Counted from the first letter of the stretch, positions 29,450 through 39,429 are shown. The stretch: 64,000 nt of DNA from Pseudomonas capeferrum (GCF_013523055.1 NZ_JAAMQM010000001.1:186001-250000); one strand, 5' to 3'. The notes: generated by a model not told the origin, from the sequence alone. Numbers and translations are program-made.

Positions 29450-31906
29450 TCAGTGCACGTGTTCGGTTTGCATGGGTTGGATTCTGGATGCCTGAACGTT
29501 TGTTGTGCTCGGCGCGGTACCGTCGGCCGGGGCCGGCTTCGGCTTGAGCAGGAAAGCCGCCAGACTCGGCAACAGAATCAGCGCGCCGAGCATGTTCCAG
29601 AGGAACATGAAAGCCAGCAGAATCCCCATGTCGGCCTGGAATTTGATCGGCGAAAATACCCAGGTGGCCACGCCTATGGCCAGGGTCGCGCCGGTCAGCA
29701 AAACCACGCGCCCGGTGAACAGCAGCGAACGGTAGAAGGCCAGCGATAACGACTCGCCATTGCGCAGGTGCACCAACAGAATACTTAGCACGTAGAGCGC
29801 ATAATCGATACCGATGCCAACGCCGAGGGCGATCACTGGCAGGGTCGCGACTTTGACACCAATGTCTAGCCAGACCATCAGCGCCTCGGCGAGGATCGAG
29901 GTCAGCACCAGCGGCAGAATGGCGCAAGTCACCGCGCGCCAGGAACGGAACACCATGAAGCACAGCAGGACCACGGCGCCATAGACCCAGAACAGCATCT
30001 CGCGATTGGCTTTCTTGACCACGATGTTGGTGGCCGCCTCGATGCCCGCCGTACCGGCAGCCATCTGGAATTGCTGCTCGGCGCTATTGTTTTGCGCGGC
30101 AAAGTCCTCAACCACCTTGACTACGCCACCCAGGGTCTGCGCCTTGTGGTCGGTCAGGAACACCCTCAGCATGGACATGTCGCACACCTGGCTGACCAGC
30201 GTCAGCGGCGCGTACTTGACCAGGTTGTTGATCACCGCCTGGTTGGGCAGCAGGCCGATCCACTTGGGATTCCCCTCGGTGAGCTGACCGGTCATGATCT
30301 TGATGAACGAGGCGAACGAGTCGGTCGCCGCCACGCCGGGTTGCTGACGCAGTTGCCATTCGAGACGATCGATCTTCTCCAGCAGGTCGTAGTTCATGCA
30401 CTGCCCTTCCGGCGAAGTGACCATGACGATGAACACATCGCTGGCATTGCCGAAATGCGAGGTGATGTAGGCATTGTCCTGGTTGTAGCGTGAGTCGGTG
30501 CGCAGCTCCGGTGCCCCCGGATCGAGGTCGCCGATCTTCAGGTCCAGGCTGACCATGAAACCGAAGATGCCCAAAGCCAGCGCTGCAATGATGGTGGGAG
30601 CGGCGACCTTGCGCTTGGTGAACTGGTCGAGAAAACGCCACAGCGGATGGCGGATGCCACTGCTCATGTCGGCCTGCTCGTTACGCAGGCTGCGCACTGC
30701 GGCCTTGTGCCCTACCCCGACATAGCTGAGCACGATGGGCAGCAGGATCAGATTGGTGAAAATCAGGAAGGCCACGCCAATGCTGGCGGTCGTTGCCAAC
30801 TGGCGGATCACCTCGATGTTAATCAGCAGCAGGACGGCGAAACCAACCGCATCGCACGCCAGCGCCACCAGCCCGGCCATGAACAGGCGGCGGAAGGTAT
30901 AGCGCGCGGCAATCAGCCTGTGAGTGCCGCGACCAATGTCCTGCATGATGCCGTTCATTTTCTGCGCGCCGTGGCTCATGCCGATGGCGAACACCAGGAA
31001 GGGCACCAGGATGGTATAGGGATCCAAGTCGTAGCCGAGTAGCGGCAACATCCCCAGTAGCCAGCTCACCGCCACCATGGAACAGAGCAGCACGACCAGG
31101 GTGCTGCGCACGCAGCGGGTGTAGTTGTAGACCAGCACCCCGGCGATCAGGATAGCGACGGCAAAGAACACCAGCACCTGGCCGAGGCCGTCGATCAGGT
31201 CGCCAACTACCTTGGCGAAGCCGACTATATAGATACCTGTCGAGTCGCTCTGGTACTTGCCACGAATGTGCTCGAGTTTGCGGCTGAACTCGCCATAGTC
31301 GAGTGGTTTGCCAGTCTCGGTATCGATGTCGAGCAGTGGCACCAACAGCATGCTCGACTTAAAGTCAGGCGCCACAATGCTACCGATTTCGCCGGAACGC
31401 TCGATATTCAAACGCAAACGGGCGAGGGCCGCGGGTGAGCCGTCGTAGTTGGAGTCGATTACCTGACCGGCCTCAATGCCCACTTCGGTAATACCCCGCC
31501 AGCGCATGGTCGGTGTCCACAGCGACTTCATGTAAGGCCGGTTGACCCCGGCAAGCAGGTAGACCTCATCGCTGATCTTCTGCAGCGTTGCCATGTACTC
31601 GGCGTCGAGAATGCTGCCCTTTCGATTCTCGACGACGATACGCACGACGTTACCCTGTCCGGCCAGGTCGTCTTGGCGGGCTGTGTAGTTCTGGATGTAG
31701 GGATGGTCGTTGGGAATCATCCGCAGAAAATTAGCGTTGAGCTTCAGGCCATTAAATTGAGCGACGAAGAACGCCGTCAGAAACAGGCAGAACAGCAATA
31801 TCCACAGCCGATGGTTGAACAGCAGTCGCTCCAGAGTGGAGCCGGAGCGCTGATCGAAGTCCTTGAGGTCGGCAATGACAGGCGCTTCTTCGTGAACAGA
31901 ATGCAT
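29450..31906 (-). CDS. RND-superfamily permease (MMPL type)
   Basis: The 818-residue inner-membrane protein has one N-terminal helix (LWILLFCLFLTAFFVAQF), a large periplasmic loop and a five-to-six-helix block around residues 240-400. This layout repeats in the second half (helices around 630-790). Conserved segments include FLVFAIGMSHGAQKMNG and ALGVGIGIDYALYVLSILLV. It is a proton-driven exporter or importer of hydrophobic molecules. It forms an operon with the YCF48, DUF1329 and DUF1302 genes upstream, a grouping seen in clusters for steroids, long hydrocarbons and alkylphenols. Direction of transport is not known. Confidence 0.9.
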   Translation of the reverse strand: MHSVHEEAPVIADLKDFDQRSGSTLERLLFNHRLWILLFCLFLTAFFVAQFNGLKLNANFLRMIPNDHPYIQNYTARQDDLAGQGNVVRIVVENRKGSILDAEYMATLQKISDEVYLLAGVNRPYMKSLWTPTMRWRGITEVGIEAGQVIDSNYDGSPAALARLRLNIERSGEIGSIVAPDFKSSMLLVPLLDIDTETGKPLDYGEFSRKLEHIRGKYQSDSTGIYIVGFAKVVGDLIDGLGQVLVFFAVAILIAGVLVYNYTRCVRSTLVVLLCSMVAVSWLLGMLPLLGYDLDPYTILVPFLVFAIGMSHGAQKMNGIMQDIGRGTHRLIAARYTFRRLFMAGLVALACDAVGFAVLLLINIEVIRQLATTASIGVAFLIFTNLILLPIVLSYVGVGHKAAVRSLRNEQADMSSGIRHPLWRFLDQFTKRKVAAPTIIAALALGIFGFMVSLDLKIGDLDPGAPELRTDSRYNQDNAYITSHFGNASDVFIVMVTSPEGQCMNYDLLEKIDRLEWQLRQQPGVAATDSFASFIKIMTGQLTEGNPKWIGLLPNQAVINNLVKYAPLTLVSQVCDMSMLRVFLTDHKAQTLGGVVKVVEDFAAQNNSAEQQFQMAAGTAGIEAATNIVVKKANREMLFWVYGAVVLLCFMVFRSWRAVTCAILPLVLTSILAEALMVWLDIGVKVATLPVIALGVGIGIDYALYVLSILLVHLRNGESLSLAFYRSLLFTGRVVLLTGATLAIGVATWVFSPIKFQADMGILLAFMFLWNMLGALILLPSLAAFLLKPKPAPADGTAPSTTNVQASRIQPMQTEHVH

Positions 31907-31914
31907 GGGGGGTC

Positions 31915-33051
31915 TTACTCCTCGGAAGCGTTATCGGCCAAGGCAGCCGTGGGAACCTGGACGACACCGGCCAGGCTGGACAGCAGGATGCTGCCGCTGG
32001 CGGTTTCAACGGCGCCGGTCAATGGGGCGCCCCACTCGAATGCCAGGGTGCGGAAATTCCGGCCTCGGTCACGGCTGACATGAATCCGGCCGGACTGGTC
32101 GAGCAGCAGCACGTCGCCGTTACTACGGCGCAGGGCTGCGTTAAAGGTCGCGTTGTTGCTCCCAGGCACCTGTGTCTTGTGCCAACTGGCACCCGCATCG
32201 TCGGAAACGAAGGCATTGCCGCGCAGGCCATAGGCGAGCACCTGCTGCCGACCCATCGCTAACAAACCGAAAAAACTACCCTCATAGGGCGATTGCTGCG
32301 TCACCAGGGTCGCCTCCGCGCCTGCCGACTTGAGCACAAGCCCCTGCTCGCCAACCGCCAGCAAGCTGCCGTCGATTTTTTCCAAGGCATAGACATGCAT
32401 GCCGTTCGGGTTGTCGAGTGTCTGGGAGAACCCTTGCCAGGTCGCACCGCCATCCGTACTGCGCAGGGCCAGATTGAAGGCGCCGACCACAGACACTGTA
32501 TTCGGATCTTCGACCAGCAGGTCCAATAACGGCTTGTCCGGACCGTCGGCCATCAAGCCCTCAGCGCGGAGCAGCAGGTCCTCACGGGCGCTTTCGTCGA
32601 GGGTCGTCGCCTGTTGCCGCGCCTGAGCCAGCAAGATTTCGGCAGCACTTATGCCATCCAGTTGCTTCTGCCAGCTCTCGCCCGCATCGGCACTGTGCAA
32701 GATCACGCCCATATGGCCGATGGCCCAGCCCTGCCGCTCATTGGCGAAGGCTACGGCGGTGAGATTGACGTCCACCGGTACCCTGGCATTGCGCCAGTGC
32801 TGCCCGTCATCGTCGGAGAGCGCGATGACACCATGCTCGCCAACGGCGACCAGGCGCTTGCCTGCCCTAGTGATGGCGAACAACATGGAGCGCTGCGGCT
32901 GAACGACGCTCGGGGCCGGGCGCTCCAAGGGAGCTGCGAGGAGTGTGGCAGTTTGTACAGAGGAAGAGTCTGCAGCCATGCCGGGAACCGCGAACGCGGC
33001 CCCGGTGATGACCGCGCCGACCACAAACCACTGCAGATCGAGGCGTTTCAT
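31915..33051 (-). CDS. YCF48/BNR-repeat beta-propeller protein, exported
   Basis: The 378-residue precursor has a signal peptide (MKRLDLQWFVVGAVITGAAF, cut near MAADSS). Repeated Asp-box-like units include LSDDDGQHWRNARV, HSADAGESWQKQL, STDGGATWQGF, SDDAGASWHKTQV and SRDRGRNFRTLAF. This is the pattern of YCF48-related photosystem-assembly-like proteins that accompany MMPL permeases in catabolic islands. A periplasmic accessory role for the permease is inferred from the constant gene pairing. Confidence 0.88.
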   Translation of the reverse strand: MKRLDLQWFVVGAVITGAAFAVPGMAADSSSVQTATLLAAPLERPAPSVVQPQRSMLFAITRAGKRLVAVGEHGVIALSDDDGQHWRNARVPVDVNLTAVAFANERQGWAIGHMGVILHSADAGESWQKQLDGISAAEILLAQARQQATTLDESAREDLLLRAEGLMADGPDKPLLDLLVEDPNTVSVVGAFNLALRSTDGGATWQGFSQTLDNPNGMHVYALEKIDGSLLAVGEQGLVLKSAGAEATLVTQQSPYEGSFFGLLAMGRQQVLAYGLRGNAFVSDDAGASWHKTQVPGSNNATFNAALRRSNGDVLLLDQSGRIHVSRDRGRNFRTLAFEWGAPLTGAVETASGSILLSSLAGVVQVPTAALADNASEE

Positions 33052-33075
33052 GTGGATTACCTGTACTGAGTGGGC

Positions 33076-34434
33076 TTAGCGAACACCCGAACGTTCAAGC
33101 GACTGGGGGGTGAACATCGCCGCGGGAAGCGGGTTGAAATTCACTTCACCGTTATCGTTCAGGGCATTCATAAAGGTGTAATCGCCCGCTTGCAGGTTGT
33201 AGACGATCATCGGGACTGTCAGGCTCACCGGCGCCTCCGGGAAGGTTAGCGGCGGCAGCTGGAAGGTCTTCCACAGCTGGCCTTTGGCGTCCCAGAGGTC
33301 ACTGCCGACAATCGTCCAGCTGTCCTCGTCGATGTAGATGCGACGCTTGGGCACCACATGCCGTGCACCCGGCTTCAGATTGGCCTCCACCACCCAAGTG
33401 CGATGCAGCTCCCAGCGCATCAGGTCCGGATTGGCAAACTTCTCGCCGACTAGGTCAGCCGCTTTGGCATACACCATGTTGTTGCCGTTGTAGGGAACGT
33501 AGAACTCCTGCTTACCCACGAGCTTCCAGGTGTAGCGATCGATGGCACCGTTGAAGCCCCAGCTATCGTCGAAGTTGGTTAGCCCCGAGCTGAAGTTGTT
33601 CGGCACGTCGTACTGCACATTCGGCGCCTTGCGCAGCCGCCGCTGCCCAGTCAGATAAGCCCAGGCATTGACCGGTGTGATCAGCCCCTGGTCGGGATTG
33701 GCATGCACCAGTTGCTTCTCGCCCGCTGAGTAAGCTGGCGCGGTGGCAGTCACCAGGGTCGGTCCCCAGAGCTTGCCGCCCCATGGGTCCGGACGGTCGC
33801 TAGGGTAATGGAAAGGCGTGGTCACCTGCAGAATGTTGCCTGCAGTCAGCGCTCGCTTACCGCTAGAGGAAACGAACCAGGTGTTGGCGTTCACGGTGCT
33901 GTCCGTGGCGCGCCAGTTCCATTGCACGTTGAAGACCGCCTCCTCGCCATTCTGCGGGATAGGGAAAGGCACACCACCAACATAGGTGTTCATGTCCATG
34001 ATCTGGTTGGTCAGTGTGGTTCGGGTCGCGTTCTGCTTGGTACGGTCATAGATGTACTGGGGTGCCGCCGCGGTGCGGTGGCTGGGGTACACGTCGATCC
34101 GGTACCCCGGATAGTTTTTCACCATGTGCTGGGCACCGAGAAACAGCTTGTCGGTGTATTGGTCGACGTTGGAGGCGGTGATGCTGAACAGCGGTTTCTC
34201 GTCGGTAAACAGCTTAGGCGGCAGCTTCGGGTTGTCCCCCGCAACGGCCTTGGTCAAACCACCGGTCCAGGCCGGGATCGAGCCATCGGCATTGCCCGCC
34301 TTTATCGCACCGAAAGGTGTCAGGTCATTGCCCAACCGCTCGGCTTCGGTCGCGTTGACCGCCGCCATCGCTTGGAGGGGAAGGATCGAAGCTGCCCACA
34401 GTGCGAGCAAGGAGATCTTGTTGTTAGGTTTCAT
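33076..34434 (-). CDS. DUF1329 family exported protein
   Basis: The 452-residue precursor has a signal peptide (MKPNNKISLLALWAASILPL, cut after AMA). The DUF1329 body contains NPKLPPKLFTDEKPLFSITA, DRTKQNATRTTLTNQI and the C-terminal RRIYIDEDSWTIVGSDLWD. The fold is lipoprotein-carrier-like (LolA/LolB-like) in family descriptions, so a periplasmic carrier of a hydrophobic ligand is a reasonable inference. GGAGAC lies 4 bases before the ATG at 34434. It is always found with a DUF1302 gene, as here. Confidence 0.92.
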   Translation of the reverse strand: MKPNNKISLLALWAASILPLQAMAAVNATEAERLGNDLTPFGAIKAGNADGSIPAWTGGLTKAVAGDNPKLPPKLFTDEKPLFSITASNVDQYTDKLFLGAQHMVKNYPGYRIDVYPSHRTAAAPQYIYDRTKQNATRTTLTNQIMDMNTYVGGVPFPIPQNGEEAVFNVQWNWRATDSTVNANTWFVSSSGKRALTAGNILQVTTPFHYPSDRPDPWGGKLWGPTLVTATAPAYSAGEKQLVHANPDQGLITPVNAWAYLTGQRRLRKAPNVQYDVPNNFSSGLTNFDDSWGFNGAIDRYTWKLVGKQEFYVPYNGNNMVYAKAADLVGEKFANPDLMRWELHRTWVVEANLKPGARHVVPKRRIYIDEDSWTIVGSDLWDAKGQLWKTFQLPPLTFPEAPVSLTVPMIVYNLQAGDYTFMNALNDNGEVNFNPLPAAMFTPQSLERSGVR

Positions 34435-34446
34435 GGGAGTCTCCAA

Positions 34447-36075
34447 TCAGAACGAGTAGGCAACGTTCAACAGCACGAAGTCACGGTCGTGATACGCATT
34501 GTTGTCGTCAGAGCCGAGGTACTTGGTGTAGCTGAGGCCGCCACGTAGGTTGCCGGCATACTTGAAGTTGAGAGCGGCGGTCACATCGCCGCCGTGCGCC
34601 GCGCCAGTGTTGTTAAAGCCGGAGTCGACCGGCGACCTGCCAGTGAAGTTGTAACCCAGGGTGATCGGGCTGCTGAGATCGACGGAAGGGAGCGCCTGGT
34701 ACCAGGTGGGCTCGAAGATTGCGCGCAAACCGCCAGCGGTGCGTACGGTGTTGTCCTTGTCGCGGCGTTCGTCGTTCTTAGTCACTTTATGGAGGTGGTT
34801 GACCCCCAACTCGGCAGTCAGTTGCGAGGTATCCCACAGCGACATGCGCGGCAGAACCCAGATAGTCGAAATCTGCGCATGGATAGTCTGCCCCACCGCA
34901 TAGCCCGGATTATGGCGGCCATCTACACGCTGGTCGTCGATGAGTACGAGCCCACTGCTCTCGCTAACCAGCGGTACATTGTCACGGAAGGAAATCTCGC
35001 CGGCGACGTTGGCATCGCCGACCTTGGTAGAAGCGCTGAGACCGAACAGTTTGATGTCTTCCGGGTAGACGAAAAGGTACTCGTCAGGTACGGCAACGCC
35101 CGGGGCAACCGAGGCCATGTGCAGAAAGACCTGAGGGGTCTTGGCGTGATAGCGCAGGAAGTAGGCACCATAGTCCCAGTCACTATCAAAGTCGCGGTAT
35201 TTCAGAGCCACGCCCCATTGCCCGCTGTGTTCGCGTGGCTCGATATCGCGCCCACGGGGCACACCGAAACCAGGAGCAAGCAGGAGGTTCTCACCGCCCT
35301 TGAACACCATGTCGCCAACACTCCAGTAGGTGCCCGGCGCGGCGACGCGGGTCTGTTGGTATTCGAACTGGTAATAACCCTCGAACGACAGCTTGTCGGT
35401 CAGCGATAGCGCCATGGACAGTTGATTGACCGGCAGGAATACCTCTTTGGCCAAGGTGCTCGGTACCGATAAGGCTTTATAGGCATCGTTCGGTGCCTGA
35501 CCATGAGCGATACCATTGGTGGCCAGGAATAGGCTTTCACCCCACATCAACGTGTGCTGGCCGAGACGCCATGACAGGTAATGACCATTCAAGTCGATAC
35601 CACTGTGGATGAAGGCGTCGAGCAGCTCGATGTAGCGTCCTGCCTGATCCTTGGCCTGCGCGGTAAATTGGTCGTTGTCGACCGACGTCATGTTGTAGCT
35701 GGCCGCAGGAATGCTACGGTGGTCACGATTGTAGGCGTTGTCGTACCAAGCGGCCGCACTGATGCGAAAGCCGCTGTTAGCCGCATCCTTCAAGTTGAAG
35801 TCGAATTCGGACAGGATGTCGAAACGATTGGTGATCAGGTCATGCTTGTTGAATGCCTGGGTACCATCGTTGACATTGATATTGCTGCTGTTGAAGTTCG
35901 AGGGCGCCTCGGTGCGTTGGCCTATCTGATACTTGACGGTATTGTCCCAACGTATCTGGAAGTTTTCGTTGTTGACCAGTTCTGCGGCCTGGGCCAGTCC
36001 AAAGCCGCTCGCGGCCAGCGCAGTGATAGTCGTTGCAAGGCTGGTTCGGCAGAATCTTTGTTGTTGTTTTGTCAT
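34447..36075 (-). CDS. DUF1302 family outer-membrane protein
   Basis: The 542-residue precursor has a signal peptide (MTKQQQRFCRTSLATTITAL, cut after AQA) and a beta-barrel-type body rich in alternating aromatic strands, ending in FVLLNVAYSF (C-terminal Phe). Typical DUF1302 segments include LGQHTLMWGESLFLATNGI and GVALKYRDFDSDWDYGAYFL. It is a probable outer-membrane channel. It is the first gene of the four-gene envelope operon. The ATG at 36075 has GGGG about 11 bases upstream. Confidence 0.92.
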   Translation of the reverse strand: MTKQQQRFCRTSLATTITALAASGFGLAQAAELVNNENFQIRWDNTVKYQIGQRTEAPSNFNSSNINVNDGTQAFNKHDLITNRFDILSEFDFNLKDAANSGFRISAAAWYDNAYNRDHRSIPAASYNMTSVDNDQFTAQAKDQAGRYIELLDAFIHSGIDLNGHYLSWRLGQHTLMWGESLFLATNGIAHGQAPNDAYKALSVPSTLAKEVFLPVNQLSMALSLTDKLSFEGYYQFEYQQTRVAAPGTYWSVGDMVFKGGENLLLAPGFGVPRGRDIEPREHSGQWGVALKYRDFDSDWDYGAYFLRYHAKTPQVFLHMASVAPGVAVPDEYLFVYPEDIKLFGLSASTKVGDANVAGEISFRDNVPLVSESSGLVLIDDQRVDGRHNPGYAVGQTIHAQISTIWVLPRMSLWDTSQLTAELGVNHLHKVTKNDERRDKDNTVRTAGGLRAIFEPTWYQALPSVDLSSPITLGYNFTGRSPVDSGFNNTGAAHGGDVTAALNFKYAGNLRGGLSYTKYLGSDDNNAYHDRDFVLLNVAYSF

Positions 36076-36529
36076 TTGTGTTTCTACCCCTCGGATAGCG
36101 AAGGCGATGAGGTTGTTTTCCAGGCGCATGAAAATCCCGCACGAGTCGCAAAAGGGGCTCGTGGATGCACTGAAACGAAAAGGAGCGATTGACTAGATCG
36201 AACTGGACATTTCGAACGCCTGGCTCGCGCGGCTGCTAACAAGCATCACGAAAGGCTGGAGATTTCCGGGTGATGAACAACACACGGGGCGCGAGAAAGC
36301 CCTCCCGCGACTATCAGGCTGGATGGCGGCAGGCGCCGGCAGATACGCATTCATGTCCTGTTTTCCTTGTAGTTTCTGGACAATCCCCACGCTGGGTCTG
36401 GCGATGCTTTTGCTCGACGAAACAGCCGAGTAAAAGCACGACCTCACATTCCCGCAATCTCTGCCAGGGTTCTCCTATCGAAAGATAGAACGAAGATAGT
36501 TGGCGGCGAGCCGACGCCGGCGCTACCGC
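36076..36529. other. Promoter region of the envelope operon
   Basis: No gene is seen in these 450 bases. They must hold the promoter of the DUF1302-DUF1329-YCF48-MMPL operon. One island inverted repeat lies at 36474-36489. Confidence 0.5.
36474..36489. promoter_or_regulatory. Island inverted repeat, site 2
   Basis: CCTATCGAAAGATAGA, one mismatch from the CCTATC-N4-GATAGG pattern, with an extra GATAG half site at 36494-36498. It is about 400 bases before the DUF1302 start. Confidence 0.6.
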
Positions 36530-37414
36530 TTAGCCGTGTTCGACCAACAGGCGGGCAAGCCAGCTTCCGGCACGCCCTGGCGGCGTGTCGACGCGGTGGA
36601 TCAGGGTGAATGACTGCTCACCGTGTTGACGGATCGGCACCGCCAGGCGCACCAGGCGATCCTGTCGCAGGTCATCATCGACACGGTGCAGCGGCATGTG
36701 ACCCCAGCCAATACCGGCGCGCAGCAGCGCCAGCTTGGTATCGAAATCGGTGACCCTCCACGTCCGCACGCCGCTGACTGCCAGCGAGCGTCCGTGAGTC
36801 AGCCCGCTGGCATCATCCAGGATCAGTTGCAAGTGCTCGCGCAGCACCGCCATTGGCGGCGCCTTGGCATAGGCTGCCAACGGATGATCCGGCGACGCCA
36901 CTGGCACCATCTGCAGATAGCCGAAATCTCGCGGCTCGATATCGTCCGGCCAATCGTGGAACAAGCCACTGATGCCCAGCACACAGGTACTCAACTCGAC
37001 CAGTTGCAGCACCCTTCCCAGCGGCACGCTTTCAATGCGCAGAGCGACACCGGGAAATTCAGCGGCGAAGCGTCCCAGCAGTTCCGCCAGTCGCTCTGCC
37101 GGGTAGAGCACGTCAACCGCCAGAGCAATCTCCCCTTCCAGGCCTTTGACGAGGTTATCCACCCCCGCCTGCAACTCATCACTCAGCAGACACATACGCC
37201 GCGCGTAGGCCAAAACCGCCGCCCCACTATCGGTGAGAATCGGCCGCCGCTTGCCGCGTTCGAAGAGCGTCAGTCCGAGCAGGGCTTCGAGGTTGGCAAT
37301 GCTGTAGCTGATAACCGGCTGCGTCCGCCCAAGTCGTCGAGCTGCCGCCGAGAACGATCCGCAGTCCACCACTTCGGCAAGAACCCGTAACTGATCGAGA
37401 GAAGGTGTCGGCAT
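36530..37414 (-). CDS. LysR-family regulator
   Basis: The 294-residue protein has an N-terminal winged HTH (LDQLRVLAEVVDCGSFSAAA, then RRLGRTQPVISYSIANLEAL, residues about 6-50) and a C-terminal substrate-binding domain. It is divergent from the flavoprotein gene with 129 bases between start codons, so it likely controls that operon with an aromatic inducer. The ATG at 37414 gives the standard LysR length. The longer frame to 37531 overlaps the promoter region. Confidence 0.93.
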   Translation of the reverse strand: MPTPSLDQLRVLAEVVDCGSFSAAARRLGRTQPVISYSIANLEALLGLTLFERGKRRPILTDSGAAVLAYARRMCLLSDELQAGVDNLVKGLEGEIALAVDVLYPAERLAELLGRFAAEFPGVALRIESVPLGRVLQLVELSTCVLGISGLFHDWPDDIEPRDFGYLQMVPVASPDHPLAAYAKAPPMAVLREHLQLILDDASGLTHGRSLAVSGVRTWRVTDFDTKLALLRAGIGWGHMPLHRVDDDLRQDRLVRLAVPIRQHGEQSFTLIHRVDTPPGRAGSWLARLLVEHG

Positions 37415-37543
37415 ATATAGAGATTCTGAATACTTGAAATAGCTTTTACCTGGCTTATCTCTATACGTCCATCCTCCTATGATTCCGCCAACGCTTGCCC
37501 CAACAGGTGCAAGGCTCCACCAGAACAACAAGCGGAGTCCCGC

Positions 37544-39052
37544 ATGACCAGCTATTCCGTGCTACCTGCCGGCCTGACGCAGGAAACCTTTGGCCAAGCC
37601 ATCGACGCCTTTCGTCACTTGCTCGGCGACAGCCAGGTGATCAGCGATCAGCAGCGCCTGGCGCCCTATCGCAAGATCATGTTGCCCCACGACGAAAACG
37701 ACCATGCCGCCTCTGCGGTGGTGCTGCCCAACTCGGTCGAGCAGGTCCAGGGCATCCTGAAAATCTGCAATCGCTTCAAGGTGCCGGTGTGGCCGATCTC
37801 CACCGGGCGCAATTTCGGTTATGGCTCGGCGGCTCCCGGCGAGCGTGGCCAGGTGGTGCTTGATCTCAAGCGCATGAACCGCATCCTCGAGGTCGATGCG
37901 CAGCTGTGCACGGCGCTGGTCGAACCGGGCGTCACCTACAAACAGTTGCAGGACTACCTGAAGGAACGCGATATCCCGTTGTGGCTGTCCTTCCCCGCTC
38001 CCGGCCCGATCGCCGGCCCTGTTGGCAACACCCTGGAGCGCGGCGAGGGCAACACGCCCTACGGCGATCATTTCAACAATGCCTGCGGCATGGAGGTGGT
38101 GCTGGCCAACGGCGAGGTGCTGCGTACCGGCACTGGCGGGCTGGTCAACTCCAACTCCTGGCAAGTGTTCAAGTACGGCTTCGGCCCGTATCTGGACGGT
38201 CTCTTCACCCAGTCCAACTTCGGCGTGGTGACCAAGCTCGGCCTATGGCTGATGCCAGCACCGGCCGGCCACCGCACGGTGCTGGTGCAGTACGACGAGG
38301 AGCAGTTGGAAACCGCCATCGACACACTGGCGCCGTTGCGCATCGCCGGGCACATTCCCAATGTGGGTGTGATGGCCAACGCGACCCTCGCGCTGACCTC
38401 GGCCAGAAGCCGCCACGAAATCTACCAGGGTTCCGGCGCCGTACCGCAGGACATTATTCGTGCCGAGGCGAAAAAGATCGGCCTGGCCGACTGGAACATC
38501 ATTTTCACCCTGTACGGCAGCGAAGAGCGCATCGCCGCCGACTACAAACTGGTCAGCCAGGCCTTCGAGCGTTCCGGTGCGCGGGTGATCCCCGACATCC
38601 ATGACCCGATGCAGGTCAACGAACTCTCGCTCGACGCCTTCCGCCTGTACAACTGGCGCGGCGGTGGCGGTTCGATGTGGTTTTCACCGATCTGTCCGGC
38701 GCGCGGCCGCGACTTCGTCGAGCAGACGCGCCTGGCCCGCTCGATCTACGAGGAGTTCGGCTTCGACTACATGTCCGCCCCGGCCCTCAGCGGACGCGCC
38801 CTGCACCATGTGATGCCGCTGGAGTACAACCGTACCGACACCGAGGAAACCCGCAGCGCACATCTCTGCTTCGAGAAGCTGATGGACGAGTTCGCCAAAC
38901 GCGGTCACGCCGTGTACCGCACCGGTATCGGCTACATGGACAAACTGGCAGACAGCTATGGACCGGTAAAGCAAGAGGTCAACCGTGCGATCAAGCGGGC
39001 GCTCGATCCCAACGGCATCATCGCCCCCGGCAAGTCCGGCATTCGCCTGTGA
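37544..39052 (+). CDS. p-cresol-methylhydroxylase-type flavoprotein (VAO/PCMH family)
   Basis: The 502-residue protein has an FAD-binding PCMH domain (WPISTGRNFGYGSAAPGERG at about 83-102, LVEPGVTYKQLQDYL) and a C-terminal VAO cap (LYNWRGGGGSMWFSPICPAR). By the spacing of the family, Tyr369 aligns with PchF Tyr384, which holds FAD covalently. Tyr458-Arg459 (AVYRTG) align with the catalytic PchF Tyr473-Arg474. The enzyme would oxidise the benzylic carbon of a 4-alkylphenol through a quinone methide, with water adding to give the alcohol or, after a second turn, the carbonyl. A cytochrome c gene follows by 11 bases. Eugenol and pinoresinol hydroxylases are the same type, so the substrate may be larger than cresol. 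GGAG precedes the ATG. Confidence 0.9.
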   Translation: MTSYSVLPAGLTQETFGQAIDAFRHLLGDSQVISDQQRLAPYRKIMLPHDENDHAASAVVLPNSVEQVQGILKICNRFKVPVWPISTGRNFGYGSAAPGERGQVVLDLKRMNRILEVDAQLCTALVEPGVTYKQLQDYLKERDIPLWLSFPAPGPIAGPVGNTLERGEGNTPYGDHFNNACGMEVVLANGEVLRTGTGGLVNSNSWQVFKYGFGPYLDGLFTQSNFGVVTKLGLWLMPAPAGHRTVLVQYDEEQLETAIDTLAPLRIAGHIPNVGVMANATLALTSARSRHEIYQGSGAVPQDIIRAEAKKIGLADWNIIFTLYGSEERIAADYKLVSQAFERSGARVIPDIHDPMQVNELSLDAFRLYNWRGGGGSMWFSPICPARGRDFVEQTRLARSIYEEFGFDYMSAPALSGRALHHVMPLEYNRTDTEETRSAHLCFEKLMDEFAKRGHAVYRTGIGYMDKLADSYGPVKQEVNRAIKRALDPNGIIAPGKSGIRL

Positions 39053-39063
39053 GGAACAAAGAC

Positions 39064-39429
39064 ATGAGCGCTTCCTCTACGGCAACAGCAGTTATCCGTG
39101 TCTGCCGGACCGCTTCACGGCCCAGACCGTTGCTGCTCCCCTGCCTACTCACTCTTGCGGTCATAGCCCTGCCCGCCCAGGCCCAGCGCAGCGCGGAGGA
39201 GGTCTGGTCCGATACCTGCACCTACTGCCACACCACCGGCATCGGCCCGGAACTGCGCGGCCGCCAACTGCCGCCAGCGATGATCCAGGCCTTTGCTCGC
39301 TATGGTGTGCGGCAGATGCCGGCATTCAGCGAAAGCGAGATCAGCGACGCGGAATTGGCCACCCTCGCCAATTGGATCAGCCAGCACCCTACTCAGGCCA
39401 ATGAGGAGAAGCCTCATGCGGCGCCGTGA
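39064..39429 (+). CDS. Cytochrome c subunit of the flavocytochrome
   Basis: The 121-residue precursor has a signal sequence (LLLPCLLTLAVIALPAQAQ, about residues 23-41), one haem motif CTYCH at 52-56 and the axial Met85 in VRQMPAF. Its size and place fit the PchC-type partner that accepts electrons from the flavoprotein in the periplasm. It sits 11 bases after the flavoprotein gene. The signal peptide is unusually long because of an extended N-terminus. The flavoprotein itself has no visible signal peptide, a known puzzle of this family. Confidence 0.92.
   Translation: MSASSTATAVIRVCRTASRPRPLLLPCLLTLAVIALPAQAQRSAEEVWSDTCTYCHTTGIGPELRGRQLPPAMIQAFARYGVRQMPAFSESEISDAELATLANWISQHPTQANEEKPHAAP

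Noticed and set aside
37420..37543. Island inverted repeat in the LysR/flavoprotein promoter
   Set aside because: CTTATCTCTATACG resembles one arm but has no matching second arm, so I leave this promoter to LysR control.
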